Positions 8,274 to 17,648 of a DNA stretch of 64,000 bases are shown here, one piece after another. Under the pieces are notes generated by a model. It was given only the letters and a program-made list of their open reading frames with translations, made no database searches and had not been told where the DNA came from. This stretch comes from Streptomyces cavernicola (lineage in GTDB: Bacteria; Actinomycetota; Actinomycetes; Streptomycetales; Streptomycetaceae). The position numbers and the translations under genes were made by a program. Numbering within the stretch: the first letter of the stretch is position 1; every line of letters starts with the position of its first letter. The stretch covers positions 1-64,000 of the forward strand of contig NZ_JASCIQ010000001.1 in the NCBI RefSeq assembly GCF_029968035.1, given 5' to 3'.

Positions 8274-9485
8274 TCAGCGGCCGACCAGTTCGAGGCCGTC
8301 CGCGACCACCACGCCGTCGTGCAGGACCGTGCGGTCCGTGCCGCGGTCCATCACGGCGCTCGTCGGGGTCTCGCCGTCGACCAGGAGCAGGTCCGCGCGG
8401 TCGCCGACGGCGAGGCCCGGACGGTCGGCGACGCCCGCGAGGCGGGGCACGTCGTGGCTCATGATCGAGGCGCCGCCCATCGTGGCGACCGCGAGGGACA
8501 TCTCGATGTGCTCGTCCCGGCGGAAGTTGTTGGTGAACGCCAGCTGCCAGGTGCGGTCGAGCATGTCGCAGTTGCCGTACGGGCTCCAGTAGTCGCGCTG
8601 GCCGTCCTGGCCGAGGCCGACGCGTACGCCCGAATCGGTCAGGTCCACGAGGGAGAGCTGGCCGCGCGCCGATGGGGCGACCGTGGCCATGGCGATGTCC
8701 AACTCGGCGAAGGCGTCGATGAGGCGGCGGCTCTCCGACTCGGAGACCGAGCCGAGCTCGTAGGCGTGGGACATGGTGACCTTGCCCTGCATGCCGAGGG
8801 CGCGGGTGCGCTCCAGGATCAGGTCGGTGGAGAAGATGCCCAGGTGGCCGGGCTCGTGCAGGTGGATGTCGACCTCGACCTGGTACTTCTCGGCGAGCCC
8901 GAACACCACGTCCAGGTGGCCCTTCGGGTCCTTGTCGAGGGTGCAGGGGTCGATGCCGCCCATCACGTCGGCGCCCGCCTTGAGGGAGGCCTCCAGGTAG
9001 TCGGCGGTGCCCTCCTCGCGGAGGATGCCGGCCTGCGGGAACGTCATGATCTGGACCTCGGCCTGGCCCGCGAACTTCTCCTTCGCGGCGACGACGGCCT
9101 CGAACTTCTCCAGCTTGCAGTCGACGTCGACCTGCGCGTACGTACGCACCCGGGTGGTGCCGCGGGTGATCATCCGCTCCAGGGTGCCGGCGACCCGCTC
9201 CTGCAGCGGGATCTCGGCGTCGCGCCAGTTCTCGCGGTCGTTCATCATCATCGTCCACACGCCGGGGCCGCCGGTGTGCGGGCGGAACGGCAGGCCGATC
9301 CGGGTCGAGTCCAGGTGGACGTGCACATCGCTGAAGGACGGAAGCAGCAGCCGGCCGCGGCCCTCCACCACCTCGCCGGCCGGTCGCGCGGCCGGGTCGT
9401 GCGGGCGGATCGCGGTGATGCGCGCGCCGGTCAGCTCGACGTCGCTGCGCTCTCCGCCCCAGGGGCGGACGTCGCGGATCAACAT
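8274..9485 (-). CDS. Amidohydrolase, cytosine deaminase-like
   Basis: 403-aa member of the metal-dependent amidohydrolase superfamily closest in layout to CodA-type deaminases. The metal ligands appear as FSDVHVHLDS (HxH, about residue 53), DIHLHEPG, MSHAYELG and LGQDGQRDYW. It deaminates or hydrolyses a cyclic C-N bond; cytosine, creatinine-like or other heterocycles are possible and the substrate is not determined. It lies 63 bp after the oppF-like gene on the same strand and is followed by the operon terminator, so it probably acts on what the transporter imports. Confidence 0.8.
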   Translation of the reverse strand: MLIRDVRPWGGERSDVELTGARITAIRPHDPAARPAGEVVEGRGRLLLPSFSDVHVHLDSTRIGLPFRPHTGGPGVWTMMMNDRENWRDAEIPLQERVAGTLERMITRGTTRVRTYAQVDVDCKLEKFEAVVAAKEKFAGQAEVQIMTFPQAGILREEGTADYLEASLKAGADVMGGIDPCTLDKDPKGHLDVVFGLAEKYQVEVDIHLHEPGHLGIFSTDLILERTRALGMQGKVTMSHAYELGSVSESESRRLIDAFAELDIAMATVAPSARGQLSLVDLTDSGVRVGLGQDGQRDYWSPYGNCDMLDRTWQLAFTNNFRRDEHIEMSLAVATMGGASIMSHDVPRLAGVADRPGLAVGDRADLLLVDGETPTSAVMDRGTDRTVLHDGVVVADGLELVGR

Positions 9486-9548
9486 GGTTCGGTCACCTTT
9501 CGCTTGCGGTCTCGCGCCGGTCCTGCGCGAGTCGTTCGTGGATCGGGG

Positions 9549-10739
9549 TCAGTCGGTGGCGGCGACGGCCGTACGGAGTCTCTCCCCCACGAGCTCCGTG
9601 TGGTGGCAGGCCACCGCCCGGTGCGGCACCTTCGTACGGCACAACTCCTGGTGTTCCGCGCCCAGTTGGGCGTACGCGGGGCAGCGGGTGCGGAACACGC
9701 AGCCGCTCGGCGGGTCGGCGGGGCTCGGCAGGTCGCCGGTGAGGCGGATGCGGCCGCTGCGGTCGGCGTCCGGGGCGGCCTGCGGGACCGCCGAGAGGAG
9801 GGCGCGGGTGTAGGGGTGCTGCGGGGCGCCGAAGACCTCGTGGGTGGGGCCGTGCTCCATGATGCGGCCCAGGTACATGACGGCGATGCGGTCGGCGAAG
9901 TGCTTCACCACGGACAGGTCGTGGGCGATGAACAGGTAGGCGACGCCGGTGTCCCGCTGGATGTCCTGGAGCAGGTTGATGACCTGCGCCTGCACGGACA
10001 CGTCGAGGGCGGAGACGGGCTCGTCGCAGATGATCAGGTGCGGGTCGAGGGCGAGGGCGCGGGCGATGCCGACGCGCTGCTTCTGGCCGCCGGAGAATTC
10101 GTGCGGGAACCGGTTGTAGTGGTCGGGGCGCAGGCCGACCCGGTCCATCAGGTCGCGCACCTTGGCCTTGACGCCGCCGGGCGGTTCGATGCCCTGGGCG
10201 AGCAGCGGCGCGGCGATGGCGCTGCCCACGGACTGGCGCGGGTTGAGCGACGACGAGGGGTTCTGGAACACCATCTGCACGCGCCGCCGGTACTCCTGGA
10301 GCCCGGAGCGGCGCAGCTCGGCGATCTCCTGGCCGTCCAGCCTGATCGACCCGGACGTGGGGTCGAGTAGCCGCATCAGGAGCCGGCCGGTGGTCGACTT
10401 GCCGCAGCCGGACTCCCCGACGAGGCCGAGGGTCTGGCCCGCGTCGACGGAGAAGGAGACGCCGTCGACGGCCTTGATGAGGCCGCGTTGGGAGCGGAGC
10501 AGGGACGAGCCCAGGGGGTGTCGCGCCGATGTTTGCGGATCAGACCGCGGCGTCTGGTGCGTGCTCTCGGCGTGCCGGGCAGAGTCCCTCGTAGCGGAGC
10601 TACTCGGGTCTTTGCCCGGTGCGGCGAGAGTGCGTGCCAGGCGTCGTGGGCCCGCAAAGATCGGCGCGACGCTCCCTGGGGCGCCGCCGCGTACCGGGAA
10701 GTGCTTGGTGAGGTCGGTGACCTGGAGCAGCGGCGTCAT
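9549..10739 (-). CDS. Opp/Dpp-type ABC transporter ATPase (OppF-like) with a 58-codon palindromic insertion
   Basis: 396-aa ATPase of peptide/nickel importers: Walker [12 protein letters not shown], signature FSGGQKQR, Walker [13 protein letters not shown], and the oligopeptide C-terminal Cys-rich segment [11 protein letters not shown]. Relatives run directly from FPVRGG into the LLRxQRG strand, but here about 60 residues rich in Ala/Ser/Arg/Pro are inserted between them (residues about 20-79). These are encoded by a 174-bp palindrome (10509-10682). All ATPase motifs lie after the insertion and are intact. The ATG overlaps the oppD stop (ATGA). Confidence 0.88.
   Translation of the reverse strand: MTPLLQVTDLTKHFPVRGGAPGSVAPIFAGPRRLARTLAAPGKDPSSSATRDSARHAESTHQTPRSDPQTSARHPLGSSLLRSQRGLIKAVDGVSFSVDAGQTLGLVGESGCGKSTTGRLLMRLLDPTSGSIRLDGQEIAELRRSGLQEYRRRVQMVFQNPSSSLNPRQSVGSAIAAPLLAQGIEPPGGVKAKVRDLMDRVGLRPDHYNRFPHEFSGGQKQRVGIARALALDPHLIICDEPVSALDVSVQAQVINLLQDIQRDTGVAYLFIAHDLSVVKHFADRIAVMYLGRIMEHGPTHEVFGAPQHPYTRALLSAVPQAAPDADRSGRIRLTGDLPSPADPPSGCVFRTRCPAYAQLGAEHQELCRTKVPHRAVACHHTELVGERLRTAVAATD
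10509..10682. repeat. Palindromic (MITE-like) element inserted in frame in the oppF-like gene
   Basis: The ends GCCCAGGGGG and CCCTGGGGC are inverted. The next 20 bases of each arm match in inverted orientation (10514-10538 against 10652-10677). The centre forms a 35-bp imperfect hairpin (10561-10595 with 10599-10633, loop gga). The total of 174 bp is divisible by three and stop-free in the oppF frame. There is no transposase gene; it looks like a non-autonomous mobile palindrome. Confidence 0.75.
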
Positions 10740-11776
10740 CGGGCCACCTCCCTGACGGGTTCCGTGAGCGTGAGATGGCAGCGGGACGGATGGCTCGCCG
10801 AGCCCGCGCCGCCGGTGAGGGTGGGCCGGGTCGTCGTACAGGCCTGGTCCGGCACCAGGTGGGTCTGCGGGCAGCGGTCGGCGAAGAGGCAGCCGTCGGG
10901 CAGGGCGAGCAGGGACGGCGGGAAGCCGGGGATCGGGGCGAGCCGCTCGGACTTGCCCGCGAGCGACGGCATCGACGCCAACAGGCCCTGGGTGTACGGG
11001 TGTCGGGGGTCGCGGAAGATGTCGGCGACGGTGGCCTGCTCCACGCACTCCCCTCCGTACATGACGACGACCTGGTGGCAGACCTCGGCGACCACGCCCA
11101 GGTCGTGGGTCACCATGATCACGGAGGCGCCGGTCTCGGACTGGAGCTCGCCGAGCAGGTCGAGGATCTGGGCCTGCACGGTGACGTCGAGGGCGGTGGT
11201 GGGCTCGTCGGCGATGAGGAGTTCGGGTTCGCAGACGAGGGCCATGGCGATCATGGCGCGCTGGCGCATGCCGCCGGAGAACTCGTGCGGGTAGGAGGAG
11301 TAGCGGCGGGCCGGGTCGGGGATGCCGACGCGGCCGAGCATGTCGACGGCGACGGCGGCGGCGGCCTTCTTGGAGACCTTGTTGTGGACCCGGTAGGCCT
11401 CGGCGATCTGCGCGCCCACCGGGTAGAAGGGGTGCATGGCGGAGAGCGGGTCCTGGAAGATCATGGCGATCTTCTTGCCGCGGTAGGCGCGCATCTGCGC
11501 CTCGGTGAGCGGGACGAGATCCTCGCCGTCGAGGCGGATCTCGCCGGTGACGGTGGCCGAGGTGTCCTTGAAGAGGCCCATCAGGGCCTGGCTGGTGACG
11601 GTCTTGCCGGAGCCGGACTCGCCGACGATGCCGACGGTCTCGCCGCGGGCGAGGGTCAGGTCCATGCCGTTGACCGCGTGCACGACGCCGTCGTCGGTCG
11701 GGAAGGACACGCGCAGATCGCGAATGTCCAGCATGGGGGCGGGAGTTGACGTGCTCCCCTGGGGTGTCGTGGCCAT
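10736..11776 (-). CDS. Opp/Dpp-type ABC transporter ATPase (OppD-like)
   Basis: 346-aa ATPase: Walker [14 protein letters not shown]-loop [12 protein letters not shown], signature FSGGMRQR, Walker [13 protein letters not shown], and the OppD C-terminal motif [10 protein letters not shown]. It pairs with the OppF-like subunit to power import through the OppB/OppC-like permeases. Its start overlaps the oppB stop (TGATG) and its end overlaps the oppF start (ATGA), so the three are translationally coupled. Confidence 0.92.
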   Translation of the reverse strand: MATTPQGSTSTPAPMLDIRDLRVSFPTDDGVVHAVNGMDLTLARGETVGIVGESGSGKTVTSQALMGLFKDTSATVTGEIRLDGEDLVPLTEAQMRAYRGKKIAMIFQDPLSAMHPFYPVGAQIAEAYRVHNKVSKKAAAAVAVDMLGRVGIPDPARRYSSYPHEFSGGMRQRAMIAMALVCEPELLIADEPTTALDVTVQAQILDLLGELQSETGASVIMVTHDLGVVAEVCHQVVVMYGGECVEQATVADIFRDPRHPYTQGLLASMPSLAGKSERLAPIPGFPPSLLALPDGCLFADRCPQTHLVPDQACTTTRPTLTGGAGSASHPSRCHLTLTEPVREVAR

Positions 11777-12777
11777 CAGCTGACCCTCACTCGCGGGTCG
11801 ATCACCGCGTAGGCGGCGTCGACCACGACGTTGGCGACGATGATGAAGAACGCGGCCATCATCGTGATGGCCATGGTGACGGGCAGGTCACCGGCCTGCG
11901 CGGCGCGCACCGCGGTGAAGCCGATGCCCGGTACGGAGAAGATCTGCTCGGTGAGGACGGCTCCGCCGAGGAGCAGTCCGATGTCGAGGCCGAGCATGGT
12001 GACGACAGGGGTGATGCCGGCCCGCGCCCCGTGCTTGAAGACGATGCCGGGGCGGGACAGGCCCTTGGAGCGGGCGGTGCGCATGAAGTCCTCGCCGAAG
12101 GTCTCCAGCATGTTGCCGCGGGTGACGCGGATGTACTGGGCGGAGAAGAGCACCGCCAACGCCACCCACGGCAACAGGTAGTTGAGGAACCAGCCGCCGG
12201 GGCCGGCCTCGCCGAACGGCGAGGAGATCTCGTTGGTGGTGAACGGCAGCACGTCGAAGGTGCTGACGAACACCAGGAGGAGCAGCAGACCGGTCACCGG
12301 GATGGGCAGCGAGACGCCGACGGAGGCCGCGCCCACGATCAGCTTGTCGGTGAACTTGTCCTTGCGGAGCGCCGCGAGCAGTCCGAGGCCGACGCCGACC
12401 ACGGTCCACAGCACGATCGCGCCGCTGGCCACCGACAGGGTGTACGGCAGGGCCCGCTCGATGATGGCGGTGACGTCCTCGTTGGTCTGGAAGGACTTGC
12501 CGAGGCACGGCCACTCGCACACCGTCTGTGCGCCGGGCGCCCCGACGAGACGGCTGTCGAGGAGCCCGGACATGTAGCTGACGTACTGGGACAGGAACGG
12601 CTTGTCCATGCCGAGCGCCACCCGGGCCTCGGCGACGCGGGCCGGGGTGCACTCCTGCCCGCAGGCCGCCGACGCCGGGTCGGCGGGCCCCAGTTGGAAC
12701 AGGCTGAACGTCACGAAGCTGATGACGAGCAGCAGGGCGATCATCGCGGCGAACCGCCGCATCAGGAAACCGGTCAT
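11776..12777 (-). CDS. Opp/Dpp-type ABC transporter permease (OppB-like)
   Basis: 333-aa permease with an N-terminal signal-anchor helix followed by a large extracytoplasmic segment typical of OppB/DppB, then five membrane helices. The EAA loop reads AEVEDFMRTARSKGLS-like (GEDFMRTARSKGLSRPGI), the site that contacts the ATPases. It directly follows the binding-protein gene and overlaps oppD. Confidence 0.92.
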   Translation of the reverse strand: MTGFLMRRFAAMIALLLVISFVTFSLFQLGPADPASAACGQECTPARVAEARVALGMDKPFLSQYVSYMSGLLDSRLVGAPGAQTVCEWPCLGKSFQTNEDVTAIIERALPYTLSVASGAIVLWTVVGVGLGLLAALRKDKFTDKLIVGAASVGVSLPIPVTGLLLLLVFVSTFDVLPFTTNEISSPFGEAGPGGWFLNYLLPWVALAVLFSAQYIRVTRGNMLETFGEDFMRTARSKGLSRPGIVFKHGARAGITPVVTMLGLDIGLLLGGAVLTEQIFSVPGIGFTAVRAAQAGDLPVTMAITMMAAFFIIVANVVVDAAYAVIDPRVRVS

Positions 12778-12804
12778 GGGCGCGTACTCCTCAATGACCC
12801 TCGG

Positions 12805-14523
12805 TCAGCGCTCGACGCCGACGATCGACAGGTCGATGGAGCCGAAGAAGTAACCCACCTGCGCGTTACGGACGTTGGAGCCGACGACGCTGTTGGTGAA
12901 GGAGCGGACCAGCGGCACGAGTGGGTAGGACTGCATGGCCTGGTCCATGAGGGTGGCCCACTTCTTGCCGAGCTCTTCGCTGGTGCCGTTCTCACCGCGC
13001 AGCTTGTACATGGCGCCGGAGATCTTCTTGTCGTAGTAGCGCTGGCTGTTGGAGAAGCCGTACGTCTTACCGTCCAGGCTCGGGCCCAGGTTCGGGTCGA
13101 CGGTGGTGCGCACCGAGCCGCTGTCGGCGCCGCCGCACCAGCCGCTGCGGGCGATGTCGGGCAGCTTGTCGCTGGCGAGGACGGTGTAGTAGTTGGCGGC
13201 GGGGATGGGCCGCAGTTCGAGGTCGATGCCGATCTTCTTCAGGTTCTGCTGCAGCGTGGTGCCGATGTTCTTGTAGCGGGGGGTGGCGTCCGCGTACCCG
13301 TAGACCAGCTTCTTCGGGACCTTCTTGCCTTCGAGGAGCTTCTTCGCCTCGGCCAGCTTCGGCTTGCCCGACGGGTCGAGGTCGGTGTGCTGCTCGACGT
13401 AGCCGCGCTGCGAGGAGTTGATGAAGGACTGGGTGAGCTTGCCGAAGCGGTTGCCGCCGTACTGGATCTGCATGGCCTTGCGGTCCATGGCGAGGGCGAT
13501 CGCCTTGCGGACGTCCGGGTCGGTGATCGACTCGGTGTTGAAGCCGAGGACGTCCGTGCAGCCGAGCAGTCCGGCCGCGGTGCGCTTGGCGATCTTCGGC
13601 TCGTTGAGCTTGGCGGCGTCCGAGGCCTGCAGTCCGCCGGCGCTGTCGAGGGTGATCGCGTTCGGGTCGGAGTCGGCGAGCAGCTGCTGGCTGATGGTGG
13701 CCTGTGCGGTGGAGAGGCTGAACGTGAAGGTGTCGGGCAGCGCGGTGCGGTTGGGGTCGGTCTTCGGGTCCCACTGGTCGTTGCGGACGAGCTTCATGGA
13801 GCGGCCGCGCTGGTACGACTTGATCTTGTACGGGCCGGTGGAGACCGGGTGGTTGGTGTAGTCGAGCTTGGTGTCCTTGTCCTTCGGCACGGGGGCCGTG
13901 TTGGAGCGGGAGACCAGCGCGGGGAACTCGGCGAAGGGCTGCTTCAGGTGGAAGACGATGGTGCGGTCGTCGGGGGTGTCGATGCCCTTGAAGTCGCCGT
14001 CGGAGTACGGGCCCTTGTAACCGTCGTCCGTGAGCGCGGAGTTGAGCTCCTGCGGGGCCTGCGTGTAGACGTCGCGGGCGTAGGTGCGCTCGACGCTGTA
14101 CTTGATGTCCTTGGACGTGATGGGCTTGCCGTTCTCGAACTTCAGGCCCTTCTTCAGGGTGTACGTCCAGGTCAGGCCGTCCTTGGAGACCTTGCCGAGG
14201 TCGGTGGCGAGGTCCGGGACGATCTTCGGGGGCTGGCCCGCGGTCTCCTTGGCCATGGTGAGGGTGCGGTAGTAGAGCTGGCCGACGTTGGCGGTCTGGA
14301 CGTAGTTGCTGTTGCCCGGGTCGAGGGTCTGGAAGTCCGTGGACATCAGGACGTTGACGTTGCCGCCCTTGCCGGTGAAGCCCTTGCCGATCGTGACGGG
14401 CTTGAACGCGTCGGCCTTCGCCCCGGAGCCGGAGCCGGGGGCGGGCTTGGGGCCGCCGCAGGCGGTGAGGGCGAGCCCGGCGCTCACGGCCATGGCTATT
14501 GCGGCTTTGGTGCTTCTGTTCAC
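12805..14523 (-). CDS. Opp/Dpp-type substrate-binding lipoprotein
   Basis: 572-aa solute-binding protein of the peptide/nickel cluster (SBP family 5). The lipobox LALTAC (Cys about 22) follows a short basic and hydrophobic signal, so it is anchored to the outer face of the membrane. The family signature region YTLKKGLKFENGKPITSKD is present. The substrate is unresolved, since these proteins bind peptides, opines, sugars or small heterocycles. The company of two amidohydrolases argues for an amide- or ring-nitrogen-containing compound. A 145-bp G-rich gap separates it from the upstream oppC-like gene. Confidence 0.9.
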   Translation of the reverse strand: MNRSTKAAIAMAVSAGLALTACGGPKPAPGSGSGAKADAFKPVTIGKGFTGKGGNVNVLMSTDFQTLDPGNSNYVQTANVGQLYYRTLTMAKETAGQPPKIVPDLATDLGKVSKDGLTWTYTLKKGLKFENGKPITSKDIKYSVERTYARDVYTQAPQELNSALTDDGYKGPYSDGDFKGIDTPDDRTIVFHLKQPFAEFPALVSRSNTAPVPKDKDTKLDYTNHPVSTGPYKIKSYQRGRSMKLVRNDQWDPKTDPNRTALPDTFTFSLSTAQATISQQLLADSDPNAITLDSAGGLQASDAAKLNEPKIAKRTAAGLLGCTDVLGFNTESITDPDVRKAIALAMDRKAMQIQYGGNRFGKLTQSFINSSQRGYVEQHTDLDPSGKPKLAEAKKLLEGKKVPKKLVYGYADATPRYKNIGTTLQQNLKKIGIDLELRPIPAANYYTVLASDKLPDIARSGWCGGADSGSVRTTVDPNLGPSLDGKTYGFSNSQRYYDKKISGAMYKLRGENGTSEELGKKWATLMDQAMQSYPLVPLVRSFTNSVVGSNVRNAQVGYFFGSIDLSIVGVER

Positions 14524-14539
14524 TGCGTCTCCAAGCGGA

Positions 14540-14640
14540 TGGGAGGTGGAAGGAGTGCGCGTGGGGGTGTGGGGTGGAGCGGGGGTGTGGTCGTACGAGG
14601 GGGCGTGGGGTGCTGCGGGTGGGGTCGTACGAGGGGGGCT
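14540..14640. repeat. G-run-rich spacer with repeated GGTCGTACGAGGGGG between oppC- and oppA-like genes
   Basis: On the + strand the spacer is a succession of GGGG/GGGGG runs with two copies of GGTCGTACGAGGGGG. It is potentially G-quadruplex forming on the strand that templates the leftward operon. Confidence 0.5.
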
Positions 14641-14668
14641 GTGGTGGCCCGCGGGGTCAACGTGCCTG

Positions 14669-15781
14669 TCAGCGCGACGACTTGGGGTCGAGGGCGTCCC
14701 GTACGGCGTCGCCGAGGAGGTTGAAGGCGAGCACGGTGATCACCAGTGCGCCGGCCGGTACGGCCAGGAACCAGGGGTCGGAGAGATACCAGTTGCCGGC
14801 CTGCGCGGCGTTGAGCATCTGGCCCCAGGACGGGGTGGGGTCCTTCACGCCGACACCCAGGAAGGACAGGGCGGCCTCGGCGGTGATGTTGGTGGGGATC
14901 ATCATCGTCGCGTAGACGAGGACGACGCCCATGACGTTGGGGATGATCTGCCGCAGGATGATCGACCGGCGGGAGGCGCCGTAGGCGCGGGCGGCCTCGA
15001 CGAACTCCTGCTCCCGCAGCGAGAGCACCTGGCCGCGCACGACGCGCGCCAGATACGCCCAGCCGAAGAAGCCCAGGATGATCACCAGTGAGGCGATCGG
15101 CAGCAGGCTCCCGTTGTCGAGGGCGGTGCCGCCGAGCCGGGACTGCATGATCGGGGTCAGGGACAGCACCAGAAGCAGGTGCGGGAAGGCCAGGAAGAGG
15201 TCCATGATCCGGCTGATCACCATGTCGACCTTGCCGCCGAAGTAGCCGGCGGCCGCGCCGAGGACGGTGCCGAGCACCACGGACACGAGGGTCGACAGGA
15301 GCGCGATGGTCAGCGAGATCCGGGCGCCGTAGGCCATGCGCGCGAAGATGTCGCGGCCGAGGCCGGGTTCGATGCCGAGCCAGTGCTCGGTGGACGGGAA
15401 GCGGTAGTACTCCAGGGGCAGTCCGGGTGTGTAGAACTCGTCGAGGTAGTCGCCGCCGGTGCGGGAGGTGAACGGGTCCTGGCCCTCGATGGCGGTGAGG
15501 ACCGGGGCCAGTACGGCGAACAGGACGATCAGGCAGACCACGACGAGGGCGGCGACGGCGATCCGGCTGCGGCGGATGCGCAGCCAGGCCGTGCCGAGGA
15601 GCGAGCGCCCGGTGTCGATCTCGGCCGCCTTCACGGGGGCGGCCTTCTCGGCTCGGGCCTTCTCGGTCCCGGTGGACGGGGCCCCCGCGGGCGGCGGGGA
15701 CAGGGTGGCCACCTGCGCGTCAGCGGGCTCCGAAGGGCTGACGCGAGGTGTCTGGCTCGGCGACTCATGCGGATCCGTCAC
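14669..15781 (-). CDS. Opp/Dpp-type ABC transporter permease (OppC-like)
   Basis: 370-aa permease, first gene of the leftward operon. An about 85-residue charged, Pro/Ala-rich cytoplasmic N-terminus precedes the OppC-type helix (AVAALVVVCLIVLFAVLAP), a periplasmic loop and five more helices. The EAA loop reads EFVEAARAYGASRRSI. GTG at 15781 is supported by GAAGGA five bases upstream; the frame stays open to 15943 without a better signal. Placing oppC before oppA and away from oppB is an unusual order. Confidence 0.9.
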   Translation of the reverse strand: MTDPHESPSQTPRVSPSEPADAQVATLSPPPAGAPSTGTEKARAEKAAPVKAAEIDTGRSLLGTAWLRIRRSRIAVAALVVVCLIVLFAVLAPVLTAIEGQDPFTSRTGGDYLDEFYTPGLPLEYYRFPSTEHWLGIEPGLGRDIFARMAYGARISLTIALLSTLVSVVLGTVLGAAAGYFGGKVDMVISRIMDLFLAFPHLLLVLSLTPIMQSRLGGTALDNGSLLPIASLVIILGFFGWAYLARVVRGQVLSLREQEFVEAARAYGASRRSIILRQIIPNVMGVVLVYATMMIPTNITAEAALSFLGVGVKDPTPSWGQMLNAAQAGNWYLSDPWFLAVPAGALVITVLAFNLLGDAVRDALDPKSSR

Positions 15782-16160
15782 GTCGGTCCTTCGGCGCTCG
15801 AGGGGCTGGGATGGCCGGGACGGTATACCAACAGGGCGAGCTGTCACCAGAGTCCTGACCGAATAGAAATATTCAGCAGGCCGGTTTCTGACTGCATTCC
15901 ACCACAGGCGGATCACCCGGCCCGGACCTGCCGAGAATTCCATCCACCCAGGTCAAACCCCCTGATCAGACCCTCCTACACACCCCCGGAAACCCCTCCG
16001 AACGCCCGACCACACCCCCGAGAACACCCCGAAAAACCTCGCCCCGAAGCCCCCACGAAAAGCACCGCCCGAACCGTCCAAGAGATCTCCGCGCACCGCC
16101 TTCCGCTTTGGTATGCCATTCCTTACGATGACGTCCCGCTCTGACTCCCCTGGAGGTCGA
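15782..16160. other. Divergent intergenic region between the opp operon and the amidohydrolase/GntR pair
   Basis: 379 bp. The part near the opp operon (15840-15900) is comparatively AT-rich and likely holds its promoter. The middle (about 15960-16085) is a strand-asymmetric C/A-rich tract of CCCCGAA-like words with hardly any T. I see no clear GntR palindrome, although the regulator gene next door makes one likely. Confidence 0.5.
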
Positions 16161-17648
16161 ATGCGCATCCGCTGGCGTGCCCGCCACGTACTCGCTCATC
16201 AGGACGGCGGCCATGTGCTGCTGCGGGACGGGGAGTTGGTGTGGGAGGACGACGTCATCGTGTACGTCGGACCGCGCTACGAAGGCCCCGTCGACGAGCT
16301 CGACGAGGACCGCGACCTGGGCGAGGCCCTGATCATGCCGGGCCTGATCGACCTGGACGCGCTCACCGACATCGACCACCTCGTCCTCGACTCCTGGCAC
16401 GGCCCGGAGCACGGCCGCGGACTCCAGTGGTCCCTCGACTACTTCCAGAACCGCCGCCGCGACGTCTTCACCCCCGAGGAGCGGGCCGCGGTACGCGAAT
16501 ACGCCCTGGTACAGCTGGCGTTGCACGGCATCACCACCTACATGCCGATCGCCTCCGAGGTGCACAGCTCCTGGGCCGAGCCCTACGACGAGCTCGTCGC
16601 CATGGCCGAGACCTCGCGCCGCATCGGCCTGCGCGGCTACCTCGGGCCCGCCTACCGCTCCGGCGTCAACGTGGCCCTGCCGGACGGCGGCCGGGACGTG
16701 GCCTTCGACGAGGAGCAGGGACGGGCGGGCCTCCGCGACGCGGTGCGGTTCCTCGACCACCTCGACAAGCTCGACGACCCGCTGCTCACCGGCGTCCTGC
16801 TCCCCTGCCGGATCGAGACCCTCACCGAGGAACTCCTCCGCGAGACCGCTGCCACGGCCCTCGACCGGGAGGTGCTCGTACGGCTGCACGCGCTGCAGGG
16901 CACCACGGAGCGGGACATCGTGCAGCGCCGGCACGGCGTGACGCCCCTTCAACTCCTTGACGACACCGGCCTGTTGGACCCAGACCTGCAACTCCTGATC
17001 CCGCACACCGACGTCATCGACCGGCACCCGGACGTGCACGGCGAGGACCGCGGCGACGTGGCTCGGCTCGCGCGGGCCGGGGTGTCCGTCGTGCACTGCC
17101 CGCTGACGTCGCTGCGGTACGGCTCGGTCCTGCACTCCTTCGACGCCTACCGGGAGGCCGGGCTCAACCTGTGCCTCGGCACCGACTCGTTCCCGCCCGA
17201 CCTGGTGCGCGGCATGGACGTCGGCGTGCACCTCGGGAAGCTGGTCGACGGCCGGATGGACGCCGCGCCCGCCGAGGCGTACGTCGAGGCCGCCACCCTC
17301 GGCGGGGCGCGTGCCCTCGGCCGCGGCGACCTCGGACGCCTGGAGGCCGGGGCGCAGGCCGACGCCGTCGCCTTCGCGATCGGCGACATCCGCGACGGCG
17401 TCCAGGACGACCCCGTCCGCACGTTCCTGCTCAGCGGCACCGCACGCCAGGCCACGAACTCCGTGGTCGCCGGCCGGCCCGTCCTCGTCGACGGCTCCAT
17501 CCCCGGCGTCGACCTGGCCGCCCTGCAGGAACGGGCCCAGGCCCTCTTCGCCCGGATGCGCACGGCGTACGCGGGGCGCGACGGGGAACGCCGGGACGCG
17601 GACGCCCTGTTCCCGCCGACGTTCCCACCCTTCCGGGCGCAGGCGTGA
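16161..17648 (+). CDS. Amidohydrolase / chlorohydrolase-family protein lacking the usual HxH motif
   Basis: 495-aa protein with the amidohydrolase-superfamily plan: an N-terminal beta-sandwich piece, LIMPGLIDLDALTDIDHL at the position of the canonical MPGLVDxHxH, RLHALQ, a HTDVI strand, HCPLTSLRYG, and LCLGTDSFPPD with the late Asp. The two histidines of the first motif are replaced by D/L residues, so metal binding must differ or be lost. ATG at 16161 follows GGAGGT. The GTGA overlap with the GntR gene makes them an operon. It is divergent from the opp genes. Substrate unknown. Confidence 0.75.
   Translation: MRIRWRARHVLAHQDGGHVLLRDGELVWEDDVIVYVGPRYEGPVDELDEDRDLGEALIMPGLIDLDALTDIDHLVLDSWHGPEHGRGLQWSLDYFQNRRRDVFTPEERAAVREYALVQLALHGITTYMPIASEVHSSWAEPYDELVAMAETSRRIGLRGYLGPAYRSGVNVALPDGGRDVAFDEEQGRAGLRDAVRFLDHLDKLDDPLLTGVLLPCRIETLTEELLRETAATALDREVLVRLHALQGTTERDIVQRRHGVTPLQLLDDTGLLDPDLQLLIPHTDVIDRHPDVHGEDRGDVARLARAGVSVVHCPLTSLRYGSVLHSFDAYREAGLNLCLGTDSFPPDLVRGMDVGVHLGKLVDGRMDAAPAEAYVEAATLGGARALGRGDLGRLEAGAQADAVAFAIGDIRDGVQDDPVRTFLLSGTARQATNSVVAGRPVLVDGSIPGVDLAALQERAQALFARMRTAYAGRDGERRDADALFPPTFPPFRAQA

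Noticed and set aside
11746-14724. Open reading frame of 992 codons on the plus strand over the opp genes
   Set aside because: Valine/glycine/glutamate-rich shadow translation with no recognisable domain; the minus-strand permease and binding-protein genes explain the region.
15953-16168. 71-codon leftward ORF in the opp upstream region
   Set aside because: Its Phe/Gly/Arg-rich translation merely reflects the C/A-rich tract; there is no ribosome-binding site and it overlaps the start of the amidohydrolase.
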